Part shown: piece by piece, positions 8,074-16,254 of the stretch
Numbering within the stretch: position 1 is the stretch's first letter
Layout: each line of letters opens with the position of its first letter
Source of the DNA: an uncultured Collinsella sp.
GTDB lineage: Bacteria; Actinomycetota; Coriobacteriia; Coriobacteriales; Coriobacteriaceae
Length of the DNA: 64,000 bases
Direction of reading: 5' to 3'
Assembly: GCA_958353395.1 (NCBI GenBank)
Contig: CATWSG010000010.1
Coordinates: 1-64,000 of the forward strand
The notes under the pieces: generated by a model
What the model was told of the DNA's origin: nothing
What the model saw: only the letters and a program-made list of their open reading frames with translations
Databases searched by the model: none
Position numbers and translations under genes: made by a program

Positions 8074-8576
8074 TAGTTCTCCTCCTTGGCGGCGGCGGCG
8101 TCCTCAGCAGCCCACTTGGCCTCGAGAGCGGCCTCCTCAGCCATCTCCTTCTCGATGCGCTGCTCAGCGTTCTTGGCAGCAACAATCTTGGTCTTGATGG
8201 GAAGCTTGTGCTGTGCAAGACGCAGAGCCTCGCGAGCGACCTCCTCGGGCACGCCCTTGACCTCGAACATGATGCGGCCGGGCTTGACGACGGCCACCCA
8301 CTCCTCGGGGTTACCCTTACCAGAACCCATGCGAGTCTCGGCAGGCTTCTTGGTGATGGGCTTATCGGGGAAGATCGTGATGTAGACACGACCGCCACGC
8401 TTCATGTAGCGGGTCATGGCAATACGAGCGGCCTCGATCTGACGGTTGGTGATCCAATGGGCCTCGAGAGCCTGGATACCAAACTCGCCGAAATGCAGCT
8501 CGGTATTACCCTTGGCCTGGCCCTTCATGGAGCCACGCTGCACCTTGCGGTGAAGAATACGCTTAGGGGCAAGCAC
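8073..8576 (-). CDS. rplP: 50S ribosomal protein L16
   Basis: Encodes 167 aa; the first about 137 match L16 ([52 protein letters not shown]), followed by an acidic, alanine-rich tail of about 25 residues that is longer than in most bacteria. L16 organises the A-site tRNA elbow region of the 50S subunit. The start codon is GTG, overlapping the TAG stop of rpsC by one base. Confidence 0.97.
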   Translation of the reverse strand: MLAPKRILHRKVQRGSMKGQAKGNTELHFGEFGIQALEAHWITNRQIEAARIAMTRYMKRGGRVYITIFPDKPITKKPAETRMGSGKGNPEEWVAVVKPGRIMFEVKGVPEEVAREALRLAQHKLPIKTKIVAAKNAEQRIEKEMAEEAALEAKWAAEDAAAAKEEN

Positions 8577-9286
8577 TACTGACCCCTCCTCTCGGAGTTA
8601 CGACGACGAGGACGGGAAGAGCCCTCGAGTGCAGGGTTGGGAACAGGCTGGCCCGGGAGCTTCTCGCCCAGGTAGATCCAGACCTTCACGCCGCAAGCGC
8701 CCATGGTGGTGCTGGCGACAGCCGTGCCGTAGTCGATCTTGGCACGGAGGGTGTGCAGAGGCACGCGACCCTCGCGGTACCACTCACGACGGCCCATCTC
8801 GGCACCGCCGAGACGACCGGAGCACTGGATACGGATGCCCTTAGCGCCGGCCTTGCGGGCGGACTGGACAGCCTTGCGCATAGCGCGACGGAAGGCAACG
8901 CGGCCCTCGAGCTGCTCGGCGATAGACTGAGCAACGAGGTTGGCGTCGAGCTCGGGGCGCTTGATCTCGACAACGTCGACGGAGAGCTGGCCCTTGGAGA
9001 CGCCAGCGACCTTCTCAAGCTCGGTGCGGAGGGTATCGATCTCGGCACCCTTCTTACCGATGACAACGCCGGGGCGAGCGGTGAGGATGATGACCTTCAC
9101 CTTGTCGCCAGCGCGCTCGATCTCGACGCGGGAGACAGCTGCGCGGGAAAGACGCTTCTCGAGGTACTTGCGGATCTCGAGATCGTTACCGAGGGTCTTA
9201 GCGTAATCCTTCTCTGCGAACCAGCGGGAGCGCCAGTTCTCGGTGATGCCAAGACGGAAGCCGGTGGGGTAGACTTTCTGACCCAT
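8576..9286 (-). CDS. rpsC: 30S ribosomal protein S3
   Basis: Encodes 236 aa. N-terminal [20 protein letters not shown], a type-II KH domain ([20 protein letters not shown], about residues 68-87) and the S3 C-terminal domain with [20 protein letters not shown] are present. S3 guards the mRNA entry channel. Linked to rplV upstream by a 6-nt gap and to rplP by overlap. Confidence 0.98.
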   Translation of the reverse strand: MGQKVYPTGFRLGITENWRSRWFAEKDYAKTLGNDLEIRKYLEKRLSRAAVSRVEIERAGDKVKVIILTARPGVVIGKKGAEIDTLRTELEKVAGVSKGQLSVDVVEIKRPELDANLVAQSIAEQLEGRVAFRRAMRKAVQSARKAGAKGIRIQCSGRLGGAEMGRREWYREGRVPLHTLRAKIDYGTAVASTTMGACGVKVWIYLGEKLPGQPVPNPALEGSSRPRRRNSERRGQ

Positions 9287-9292
9287 ACAGCT

Positions 9293-9664
9293 TTACGCCT
9301 CCTTTCGAGGAGCAACGACGACGGTGATGTGGGAAGTACGCTTCAGAATGCGAGAAGCGGAACCCTTGGCGCGGGGACGGATGCGCTTAAGCGTCGGACC
9401 CTCGTCAACATAGGCAGCGGCGACAACCAGGTTGTCGGCACGCAGACCGTTGTTGTTCTCGGCGTTCGCAACGGCGGAACGGAGAACCTTCTCGACATCC
9501 ACGGCGACGGCGCGGTCGCAGAAGTGGAGGATGTCGAAGGCCTGAGCGACAGGCTTGCGGCGGATCAGATCGACCACCAGGCGGGCCTTGCTGGGGGAAA
9601 CACGCACGTACTTAGCGACGGCGCGAACCTCGGTGGCCTCAGTTTCAATAGACTTAGTTGCCAT
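9293..9664 (-). CDS. rplV: 50S ribosomal protein L22
   Basis: Encodes 123 aa. The L22 core [20 protein letters not shown] and the C-terminal [20 protein letters not shown] (beta-hairpin tip lining the exit tunnel near the macrolide site) are intact. Has a slightly extended N-terminus ([13 protein letters not shown]). Confidence 0.98.
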   Translation of the reverse strand: MATKSIETEATEVRAVAKYVRVSPSKARLVVDLIRRKPVAQAFDILHFCDRAVAVDVEKVLRSAVANAENNNGLRADNLVVAAAYVDEGPTLKRIRPRAKGSASRILKRTSHITVVVAPRKEA

Positions 9665-9678
9665 TTACGGTTAACCCC

Positions 9679-9939
9679 CTATTTGGCCTTGTGGCCACGG
9701 AACGTACGAGTCGGCGCGAACTCGCCGAGCTTGTGACCAACCATGGACTCGGTAACATACACGGGCACATGCTTGCGGCCGTCGTGGACGGCGATGGTGT
9801 GACCAACCATCTCGGGGAAGATGGTGGACGCGCGGGACCAGGTCTTCACGACGTCCTTCTTGCCAGCCTCGTTCATCGCGGTGATACGCGAGAGAAGGCG
9901 AGTCTCCACGAACGGGCCCTTTTTGAGACTTCTGCTCAT
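9679..9939 (-). CDS. rpsS: 30S ribosomal protein S19
   Basis: Encodes 86 aa. [19 protein letters not shown] and [20 protein letters not shown] plus the signature [18 protein letters not shown] are diagnostic. S19 works with S13 in the 30S head. A GAAAGC-type ribosome site lies before the ATG. Confidence 0.98.
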   Translation of the reverse strand: MSRSLKKGPFVETRLLSRITAMNEAGKKDVVKTWSRASTIFPEMVGHTIAVHDGRKHVPVYVTESMVGHKLGEFAPTRTFRGHKAK

Positions 9940-9971
9940 AAGTGCTTTCTCCTAAAACTCGGTATCCGAAA

Positions 9972-10802
9972 TTACTTCTTACGGCGACGAATGATGTGCT
10001 GGTTCGAGACCTTCTTCTTCTTGCGCGTACGAAGGCCCTTCGTCGGCTTACCCCAGGGGGTAACGGAGGGACGACCAGAGGTGTGGTTCTTGCCCTCGCC
10101 ACCGCCGTGCGGGTGGTCGACAGGGTTCATGACGGTACCGCGGACGGTCGGGCGCACGTTCATGTGACGCTTACGGCCGGCCTTGCCGATGACGATGTTG
10201 GAGTGATCGGCGTTGCCGACCTCGCCGACGGTGGCGCGGCAGGTAACGAGGATGCGGCGCATCTCGGAGGAAGGCATACGGACGATAGCGTACTTGCCCT
10301 CCTTACCCATCAGCTGGCAGGAGTTACCGGCGGAACGGGCGATAGCAGCGCCCTTGCCCGGCTGGAACTCGACGGCGTGGATGAGCGTACCGACGGGGAT
10401 GTCGGCGAGGGGCAGAGCGTTGCCCGGCTTGATGTCGGCGTCAGAACCGGACATGATGGTCTGACCGACCTCGAGGCCCTTGGGGGCCAGGATGTAGCGC
10501 TTCTCACCGTCAGCGTAGTGCAGCAGAGCGATGCGAGCGGAACGGTTCGGATCGTACTCGATCGTGGCAACCTTGGCGGGCACGCCGTCCTTGTTGCGCT
10601 TGAAGTCGATCACGCGGTAACGACGCTTCACGCCGCCGCCCTGGTGGCGGGTGGTGATGCGGCCGTTGTTGTTACGACCGGCCTTCTTGGGCAGGGGCTC
10701 GAGAAGAGACTTCTCGGGCTTGGTGCAGGTGATCTCGGAGAAGTCGGAGATCGTCTGCCAACGCCTACCAGCGGAGGTCGGCTTAAGGTGCTTTACAGCC
10801 AT
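9972..10802 (-). CDS. rplB: 50S ribosomal protein L2
   Basis: Encodes 276 aa. [21 protein letters not shown] at the start, the RNA-binding middle, and the universally conserved [13 protein letters not shown] with [15 protein letters not shown] [12 protein letters not shown] near the C-terminus, close to the peptidyl transferase centre. The ATG at 10802 follows GAAAGGG; the frame is open to 10877 without family homology. The 179-nt gap to rplW is unusual for an S10 operon and holds a promoter-like motif and hairpins. Confidence 0.98.
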   Translation of the reverse strand: MAVKHLKPTSAGRRWQTISDFSEITCTKPEKSLLEPLPKKAGRNNNGRITTRHQGGGVKRRYRVIDFKRNKDGVPAKVATIEYDPNRSARIALLHYADGEKRYILAPKGLEVGQTIMSGSDADIKPGNALPLADIPVGTLIHAVEFQPGKGAAIARSAGNSCQLMGKEGKYAIVRMPSSEMRRILVTCRATVGEVGNADHSNIVIGKAGRKRHMNVRPTVRGTVMNPVDHPHGGGEGKNHTSGRPSVTPWGKPTKGLRTRKKKKVSNQHIIRRRKK

Positions 10803-10894
10803 TACAATCCCTTTCAATAGGAATCCGTTAGCCATCGCAGACAGGGATTCGAGGTTCTGCCTCGGGTGCGATGACACCGGACGTATACACGGTT

Positions 10895-10963
10895 CCGGGC
10901 GTGTCCATTTTATACGCCCGAAACCTTGAGCTCTCGCCTCCCCTATTTGGGAGGCATGAGCTC
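10895..10963 (-). promoter_or_regulatory. Structured rplW-rplB spacer with shared GGAYACGCCCG element
   Basis: On the minus strand GGACACGCCCGG (10895-10906) is followed by CCGTGTATACG (10881-10891); the same pair occurs upstream of rplC, and its first half upstream of rpsL. CGGGCGTGT/ATACGCCCG (10897-10920) also forms an inverted repeat. A second hairpin, GCCTCCC/GGGAGGC flanked by GAGCTC repeats, lies at 10928-10963. An internal promoter or attenuator for rplB is possible. Confidence 0.4.
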
Positions 10964-10981
10964 ACTCAACAGCAGCGAGCC

Positions 10982-11269
10982 TTAGGCCTGGTTGCCAAAG
11001 ACCTCGATGGTGTCGCCCTCGGCCAGCGTGACGATGGCCTTCTTCCAAGAACGGGTCTTGCCGGCGACATAGCGCACGCGCTTGGTCTTGGGCTTGACCG
11101 TCAGGGTGTTCACGCGAACGACCTTGACGCCGAAGATCTCCTCGACAGCGTCCTTGATCTGATACTTGTTAGCATCCTTGGCGACCTCGAACGTGTACTT
11201 GTTCAGCTCCATGCCGGAGAAGGAACGCTCGGACACGATCGGACGGATGATGATCTCGTGGGCGGTCAT
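10982..11269 (-). CDS. rplW: 50S ribosomal protein L23
   Basis: Encodes 95 aa. IIIRPIVSERSFSGMELNKY and the region KYQIKDAVEEIFGVKVVRVN followed by KPKTKRVRYVAGKTRSWKKA match L23, which lies at the exit tunnel and docks trigger factor and SRP. Its ATG immediately precedes the end of rplD (rplD stop at 11270-11272), so the genes are tightly coupled. Confidence 0.98.
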   Translation of the reverse strand: MTAHEIIIRPIVSERSFSGMELNKYTFEVAKDANKYQIKDAVEEIFGVKVVRVNTLTVKPKTKRVRYVAGKTRSWKKAIVTLAEGDTIEVFGNQA

Positions 11270-11896
11270 TTATGCAAGCACCTCCCCGAAGTGAGCGGCG
11301 ATGTCGGCGGGCATCAGCACAGCGTTGTTGTTGACGAGATCGTAGGTGTTGGCCTCGTCGGCAGTGATGATGAACGTCTTGGGAATGTTGCGGAACGACA
11401 GGTAGGCGTTGACGTCCTCATCGCGAACGATGATGGTCAGACGCTTGCCCTCAAGGCCGAGAGCCTTGAGCATGGCGACGGCAGCCTTGGTGGAAGGCTT
11501 CTCGAAGCCGTAGTCGTCGACGAGCACGAGCTCGCCATCGGCCAGCTTGGCGGACAGCGCGGAGCGCATAGCCAGCTTGACCTCCTTGTTGTTCATACGC
11601 TTAGCGTAGGAACGGGGCTTGGGGGCGAAGACAACGCCACCGTGACGCCACTGGGCAGCACGGATGGAACCCTGGCGGGCACGGCCGGTGCCCTTCTGAC
11701 GCCAAGGCTTCTTGCCGCCACCGGAAACCTCAGAGCGGCCCTTAGCGGACTGGGTGCCCTGACGCCAAGAGGCCATCTGGCACTTGACGATGTGGTGCAT
11801 AACGTGGATGTTCGGCTCGATGCCGTACACCTCAGCGGCGAGCTCGGCCTCGGCGACCTTCTTGCCCTCGCTGTTCTTTACTTCAAACTTTGCCAT
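11270..11896 (-). CDS. rplD: 50S ribosomal protein L4
   Basis: Encodes 208 aa. The conserved tunnel loop segment (GRSEVSGGGKKPWRQKGTGR followed by ARQGSIRAAQWRHGGVVFAP) and the C-terminal domain are present. In proteobacteria L4 is the autogenous repressor of the S10 operon; the long structured leader upstream of rplC would allow similar control here, though this is inference. Confidence 0.98.
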   Translation of the reverse strand: MAKFEVKNSEGKKVAEAELAAEVYGIEPNIHVMHHIVKCQMASWRQGTQSAKGRSEVSGGGKKPWRQKGTGRARQGSIRAAQWRHGGVVFAPKPRSYAKRMNNKEVKLAMRSALSAKLADGELVLVDDYGFEKPSTKAAVAMLKALGLEGKRLTIIVRDEDVNAYLSFRNIPKTFIITADEANTYDLVNNNAVLMPADIAAHFGEVLA

Positions 11897-11942
11897 TTAA
11901 GTGTTCTCCTTGGTATGACGCTGGGCTAAATGGGCTGGGCCC

Positions 11943-12563
11943 TTAGGCCATACGGATGGCGACGAGACCATTCTTGGCACCCGGGACAGCGCCCTTGACC
12001 AAGATGAGGTTCTGCTCGGCATCGATGCGGACAACGGAAAGGTTCTTGACGGTAACGCGCTCGTTACCCATGTGACCGGCCATCTTGACGCCCTTGAGGA
12101 CGCGCGCAGGATAGGCGCACTGACCGATAGAACCGGGGTGACGCTGGAAGTGAGAACCATGCGTCATAGGACCGCGGCGCTGACCCCAGCGCTTGATGCG
12201 ACCCTGGAAGCCCTTACCCTTGGAGGTACCGATGACGTCGACCTTCTCGACATCAGCGAAATCAGCGACGGTGACGACCTCGCCGACCTTGTGCTCCTCG
12301 CCGTTCTCGACGCGGACCTCACGAAGGAAGCGGACAGGCTCGACGCCAGCCTTGGCGAAGTGACCAGCCATGGGCTTGTTCACGTTCTTGGCCTTGATGT
12401 CGCCGAAACCGATCTGGACGGCGTCATAGCCGTCGGTTGCCTGAGTTTTAACCTGCGAGACAGCGCAGGGGCCAGCCTGGATGACCGTGACGGGAACGAC
12501 GTTGTCGTCCTCGTCCCAAACCTGGGTCATGCCAATCTTGCGGCCGAGAATCATGCTGATCAA
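11943..12563 (-). CDS. rplC: 50S ribosomal protein L3
   Basis: Encodes 206 aa. [20 protein letters not shown] at the start, and the signature [20 protein letters not shown] with [13 protein letters not shown], fit L3, an early 50S assembly protein reaching to the peptidyl transferase centre. Two starts compete: TTG at 12563 (MISMILGRK) and ATG at 12554 (MILGRK); the first gives the usual L3 N-terminal length, the second has the standard codon. Neither has a strong ribosome site. First gene of its operon: rpsJ, normally ahead of it, is 14 kb away. Confidence 0.96.
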   Translation of the reverse strand: MISMILGRKIGMTQVWDEDDNVVPVTVIQAGPCAVSQVKTQATDGYDAVQIGFGDIKAKNVNKPMAGHFAKAGVEPVRFLREVRVENGEEHKVGEVVTVADFADVEKVDVIGTSKGKGFQGRIKRWGQRRGPMTHGSHFQRHPGSIGQCAYPARVLKGVKMAGHMGNERVTVKNLSVVRIDAEQNLILVKGAVPGAKNGLVAIRMA

Positions 12564-12775
12564 GATATGATCCCAACTCTCGCGTGGTCTTGGGACAATG
12601 CGTACACCACCGAGCGTACGCCCCTAGAGGACCACTACTTACACGACGTGCTCCCCAGCCTTGTATTTCGCCCGGACTACCTGACAACCCTATTAAGCAG
12701 GCATTTTGTCCAGCCAGAATACTCCCCTGGTTACACACAGCTGTTTAGTATACACGGCTGCGGGCGTATCCATCG
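12564..12775 (-). promoter_or_regulatory. Promoter and structured leader of the rplC operon
   Basis: A TATACT -10 lies at 12747-12752, preceded by the GGATACGCCCG element (12761-12771) where a -35 would be; no good TTGACA is seen. The resulting leader of about 180 nt can fold, e.g. GCGTAC/GTGTACGC around 12600-12625 closed by TGGTC/GACCA. This suits autogenous control but no known leader class was recognised. No gene was found in 12564-13022. Confidence 0.45.
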
Positions 12776-12815
12776 AGATTCATATTTCACTCACATTGTT
12801 TACGCAGGTAAAGTG

Positions 12816-12992
12816 CGTGGCACGTTCCCAGTGTGCGGCGGAGGGGGCGGGCCTGAGACATATTAAGGTTGCTGCTCTACAGTCCTGCTCACGGCGGAGA
12901 GCACATTAAGTGCTCTCCTGTTCGTGCGGAACTCGCGACAACCTTAATGTGTCTCAGGCCCGCCCCCTCCGCCGCACACTGGGAACGCCACG
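12816..12992. repeat. Giant nested hairpin upstream of rplC (copy 1)
   Basis: Left arm 12816-12871 and right arm 12939-12992 are complementary over about 54 bp with one mismatch and one 2-nt bulge. Inside lies a conserved core whose tip is GAGAGCACATTAAGTGCTCT (within 12896-12918). Only the core is shared with the copies at 30115 and 41461; the arms are unique to this place. It starts 31 bp after the stop of the histidine phosphatase gene and ends about 40 bp before the rplC promoter. Confidence 0.9.
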
Positions 12993-13022
12993 TTGATGTC
13001 TGCTAAACCTTGCTCGCTCAGG

Positions 13023-13649
13023 CTAATGACTTTGTTGGGGGTCCACTATTTGCTGGAGGGTGAACTTGCATTGGGACGGTTCGCCTTCTGCTTGTGGCTT
13101 AGCCTCATCAAAATCGAAGATCATGATGGCGCAGTTGGGGAGTTTTGTTGGGAGCTCGAAGCCCTCTGGGGCTGCAGCTTTGATGAATTGGCGGCTGGCA
13201 CTGCCGTGGCTTACTGCTAAGAGGGTTTCGATACCATCGGCGCCCATGAGATTGGTGAGGGTGTCTACCATGCGTTCTTGCAGCGCGCGGCTTCCTTCTC
13301 CTCCAAAGGGGACCAGGTCCTCGCCCGGATCCCAGACGTCGGTGGGAAGGGCATCGTGGGGACCTTCTTCGAAGGTGCCGTAGCAGCGTTCGATGATGCC
13401 TTCGCAGGGCTCGACTGCTGCGTCCGGGCCGAGGAGCTCGCATGCGACGAGCTGAGCTGTGTCCATGGCTCGGCCTAAGGGTGATGAGGCCACTTTGTCG
13501 GGAACGACGTTGTGGGCTTTGAGCCATGCGGCTGCCATCCCGGCTTGCTGACGGCCCAAATCGGTGAGCGGTGAATCGCAGCGACCCTGGACGAGCTTTT
13601 TAACGTTGAATTCTGTCTGGCCGTGGCGGAGTAGATATAGACGCTTCAT
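13023..13649 (-). CDS. Histidine phosphatase family protein (phosphoglycerate mutase-like)
   Basis: Encodes 208 aa. The N-terminal catalytic motif LYLLRHGQTEFNVKKLVQGR gives the phospho-accepting histidine; DSPLTDLGRQQA follows; the second catalytic His is in LLAVSHGSASRQFI. Cofactor-dependent mutase family members of this length are mostly broad phosphatases, so glycolytic mutase activity is not assured. Monocistronic on the minus strand between the metal exporter and the nested hairpin. Confidence 0.9.
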   Translation of the reverse strand: MKRLYLLRHGQTEFNVKKLVQGRCDSPLTDLGRQQAGMAAAWLKAHNVVPDKVASSPLGRAMDTAQLVACELLGPDAAVEPCEGIIERCYGTFEEGPHDALPTDVWDPGEDLVPFGGEGSRALQERMVDTLTNLMGADGIETLLAVSHGSASRQFIKAAAPEGFELPTKLPNCAIMIFDFDEAKPQAEGEPSQCKFTLQQIVDPQQSH

Positions 13650-13688
13650 GCTCTCCCCTTCTGTATAACTTGCTTTGCCGGCGCAGCC

Positions 13689-14843
13689 CTACTCGTGGGT
13701 ATGGCCTACGTAGTCTTCATCGATCGTAATCTTGGCAATCGACTTGGGGTATTCCGACTCGACCCGTTTCGCCAACGCGCGCTTTAAGTCTTCGGCACTC
13801 ATCTGCAGATCCGCGGGACGCACGCAGTCAAAGATCACGTTGGTGTGCGTAGGACCCGGCACGCAGCGAAGGTCGTGAATCGAAAGGCGGCTATCGATCT
13901 GTTGAGCCATTGCGTTGATGCGCAGGCGCATGCTCGCCACCTTTGGATCGTCGGTCACGATGGGATCGTAGTGAAGCGTGACAATCATGCCGTCTTCGTT
14001 CCTAAACGCCTGCTCGATGTTATCGAGCGTGTCGTGACTGTCCATCGGGCTGGCCTCGGCTGCCATCTCGGCGTGAGCGCTTGCGAACTTCCTGCCTGGG
14101 CCGTAGTCGTGAACCATTAGGTCATGGACGCCCAAGACGCCGGGATAGCTCATGATCTTGCTGCGAATATGCTCGACGAGCTTAGTATCGGGCGTCTGGC
14201 CCAAAAGCGGGCTCACCGTATCTTGGATAAGCTCAAAGCCGCTCCAGCCAATATAGGCGCCAACGGCAAGGCCGACCCACGCGTCAAGATTGATGCCCGT
14301 CACCTGCGAAACAACTGCGCACGCCAGCACGGCGCCTGTGGCAAGGACATCGTTCTTGGAATCCTGAGCGGTCGCATGTAGCGTCTCGGACTCAATGCGG
14401 TCACCGAGCTTTTGGTTGAGGGCCGCCATCCACAGCTTAACAACCATCGAAAGTGCCAGGACTACCACCAGGGCAAGCGAGAACTCGACAGGCTCGGGGT
14501 GGATGATGCGGTCAAACGAGGACTTGATAAGCTCAAGGCCGATCAGCAGCACGAGCGCCGCCACGACCAGACCCGAGAGATACTCGTAGCGGCCATGTCC
14601 GTAAGGATGCTCGGGGTCGGCCGGCTTGCTCGCCAGCTTAAAGCCCAGCACGCTCACGATATTCGAGCTGGCATCGGACAGGTTGTTCATGGCATCCGCC
14701 ACGATCGAAACCGATCCCGACAGCACGCCAATTGCGCCCTTCGCAGCGCATAGTGCCACATTGGCGAGAATACACACCACGCCCGTCAACGTGCCCACGC
14801 GCGCACGGTCGCCCTGCGCACGACGAACAATCCACTCGACCAT
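13689..14843 (-). CDS. Cation diffusion facilitator family metal transporter
   Basis: Encodes 384 aa. Six transmembrane segments are followed by a cytoplasmic dimerisation domain (from about residue 215). Metal-site motifs are visible: D-x3-D in TM2 (ADAMNNLSDASSN) and H-x3-D in TM5 (HATAQDSKNDVL), with the family signature HPYGHGRYEYLSG. The DxxxD in TM2 resembles manganese/iron exporters (MntE, FieF) rather than zinc-specific ZitB, so efflux of Mn or Fe is the best guess. Ends with an extra C-terminal domain of about 90 residues. Confidence 0.92.
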   Translation of the reverse strand: MVEWIVRRAQGDRARVGTLTGVVCILANVALCAAKGAIGVLSGSVSIVADAMNNLSDASSNIVSVLGFKLASKPADPEHPYGHGRYEYLSGLVVAALVLLIGLELIKSSFDRIIHPEPVEFSLALVVVLALSMVVKLWMAALNQKLGDRIESETLHATAQDSKNDVLATGAVLACAVVSQVTGINLDAWVGLAVGAYIGWSGFELIQDTVSPLLGQTPDTKLVEHIRSKIMSYPGVLGVHDLMVHDYGPGRKFASAHAEMAAEASPMDSHDTLDNIEQAFRNEDGMIVTLHYDPIVTDDPKVASMRLRINAMAQQIDSRLSIHDLRCVPGPTHTNVIFDCVRPADLQMSAEDLKRALAKRVESEYPKSIAKITIDEDYVGHTHE

Positions 14844-14922
14844 CTATATCTGCCCCCACGGTACTACCTATATATCTTTTGCTCAAACGGATTGTAGTGT
14901 AGCCACTTTGTCCCCCAGATAC

Positions 14923-14957
14923 AAAAAGGCCGCAACCCACACGGGCCACGGCCTTGG
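14923..14957 (-). terminator. Terminator of the fatty-acid synthesis operon
   Basis: AAGGCCG (14926-14932) and CGGCCTT (14949-14955) form a stem followed on the minus strand by TTTTTG. It closes the operon after the EIIC gene. Confidence 0.75.
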
Positions 14958-14993
14958 AATATGACAAAGGAATCGTCCTTTTGTCGCACAGAT

Positions 14994-16208
14994 TTATGCG
15001 CTTGTTTCAGCAGCGCTCGCCACTGTTTCGGGCGAATCGGCTTCGTCTTCTGCCGCCTGCACCTTCGTCGGCACCACGCCAAAGCAGCAGCTCAACGCCG
15101 CAGACACCGCAAATGCCACACCGCCGGCAGCACAGCACCACAGCAGGTTCGAGATGCCGCCCGTGGCAAAGCCAATGACCATAAGGACATTCGTCATGCC
15201 GATGGTATAGGCCGTAACGTGGCCCACGGCCGCAACAAGGCCTCCGACGGCGCCGCCAATGGCCATGCACGTCAGGCACCTGCCATATTTAAAGCCGCAA
15301 CCGTACAGCGCCGGCTCGCTTACGCCGCCAAGAACACCCGAGATCGAATAGCCCAACATGAGCGCCTTCTCGTCCTTATCCGCAACGCGGAGCGACGCGC
15401 CAAAGGGCATGCCCCAAACGGCAAACGTTGCCATCGTCGCGGCGATCAGGATGCACGAATCCGTTCCCACACTCATAAACTGCGCGTAGGCGAGCGATAG
15501 GACGACGTTGCTGACGCCCGCAATCTTAAGGAACTCCCAGCCAGCGGCAAGCCCCATGAGCGTGAGCAGCGACACGATACCACCGGAATTGCCAAGCATA
15601 AACATAAACTGTCCCAACAGCATGCCTAGATAGCTGCCCGCCGGCGCCGTAATGCACAGCGAAACCGGAACCATAACGAGCATGGTCGCAAACGGAACGA
15701 ACGAAAACGCCACGGCCTTAGGGATAACGCGCCGAAAGAAACACTCCACTCGCCATAACACGGGCACCGAGATGAGAATCGGAATAACAGTCGTCGTGTA
15801 ATCGTTGACCGGCGCGGGAAGCAGGCCATACACGGAAGTCATCGATGCCCCCGTCGTCGATGCGACATCGACGAGCTTGAGCAGATCGGGCGCAATCAAT
15901 ACGCCGCCCAGCATCATGCCCAGCTGCTCCGAGCAACCGAGCTGGCGGGCGGCCGCCCAACCAAGATAAATGGGCAAAAAGTAGTAACCGGCGTTATAAA
16001 GCCAACTGTAGAACAGGCGATAGATTTCGGAATCGGCAGACCACAGGCCCAGCATGCCTTCGCCCATAATGACGGCGACGGTGCGGAACAACGCCGCGCA
16101 GACAATAAAGGGCAGCGCCGACATCATGCTTTTGGACAGATAGTCCACCACGGCCATGGCGTTTGATGAAACCGTCGTTGTAAACGAGGTGTTAGAAACT
16201 TGTGACAT
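14994..16208 (-). CDS. PTS transporter subunit EIIC (glucose/sucrose superfamily), orphan
   Basis: Encodes 404 aa, a stand-alone membrane domain with about ten transmembrane segments; the diagnostic GGVSEPALYGCGFKYGR (usual form GITEPAL) is near residue 310. No EIIB or EIIA domain is fused and none is adjacent; a soluble EIIA lies at 51009. The acidic alanine-rich tail ends the protein. ATG at 16208 follows GGGAAAGG; the frame is open upstream into accDA but without homology. Position 40 nt after accDA suggests cotranscription with fatty-acid genes, which is unexplained. Substrate unknown. Confidence 0.85.
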   Translation of the reverse strand: MSQVSNTSFTTTVSSNAMAVVDYLSKSMMSALPFIVCAALFRTVAVIMGEGMLGLWSADSEIYRLFYSWLYNAGYYFLPIYLGWAAARQLGCSEQLGMMLGGVLIAPDLLKLVDVASTTGASMTSVYGLLPAPVNDYTTTVIPILISVPVLWRVECFFRRVIPKAVAFSFVPFATMLVMVPVSLCITAPAGSYLGMLLGQFMFMLGNSGGIVSLLTLMGLAAGWEFLKIAGVSNVVLSLAYAQFMSVGTDSCILIAATMATFAVWGMPFGASLRVADKDEKALMLGYSISGVLGGVSEPALYGCGFKYGRCLTCMAIGGAVGGLVAAVGHVTAYTIGMTNVLMVIGFATGGISNLLWCCAAGGVAFAVSAALSCCFGVVPTKVQAAEDEADSPETVASAAETSA

Positions 16209-16222
16209 GGAGCGCCTTTCCC

Positions 16223-16254
16223 AATGTGACAAGTGGGCTGTCCCTTTGTCACAT
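16223..16254 (-). repeat. GGGACAG-core hairpin spanning the accDA stop
   Basis: ATGTGACAA (16224-16232) and TTGTCACAT (16246-16254) enclose a loop containing CTGTCCC, the complement of GGGACAG. The accDA TGA stop (16249-16251) lies inside the arm. There is no U-run, so it may tune expression of the downstream EIIC gene. Confidence 0.65.

Noticed and set aside
10836..10870. tRNA 3' half (T-arm-like TCGAATCCC sequence upstream of rplB)
   Set aside because: No acceptor, D- or anticodon arm can be built round it; more likely part of a leader hairpin.
12816..12992. Simple rho-independent terminator of the histidine phosphatase gene
   Set aside because: There is no U-run after the stem in the direction of transcription and the arms far exceed terminator size; the shared core also argues for another role.
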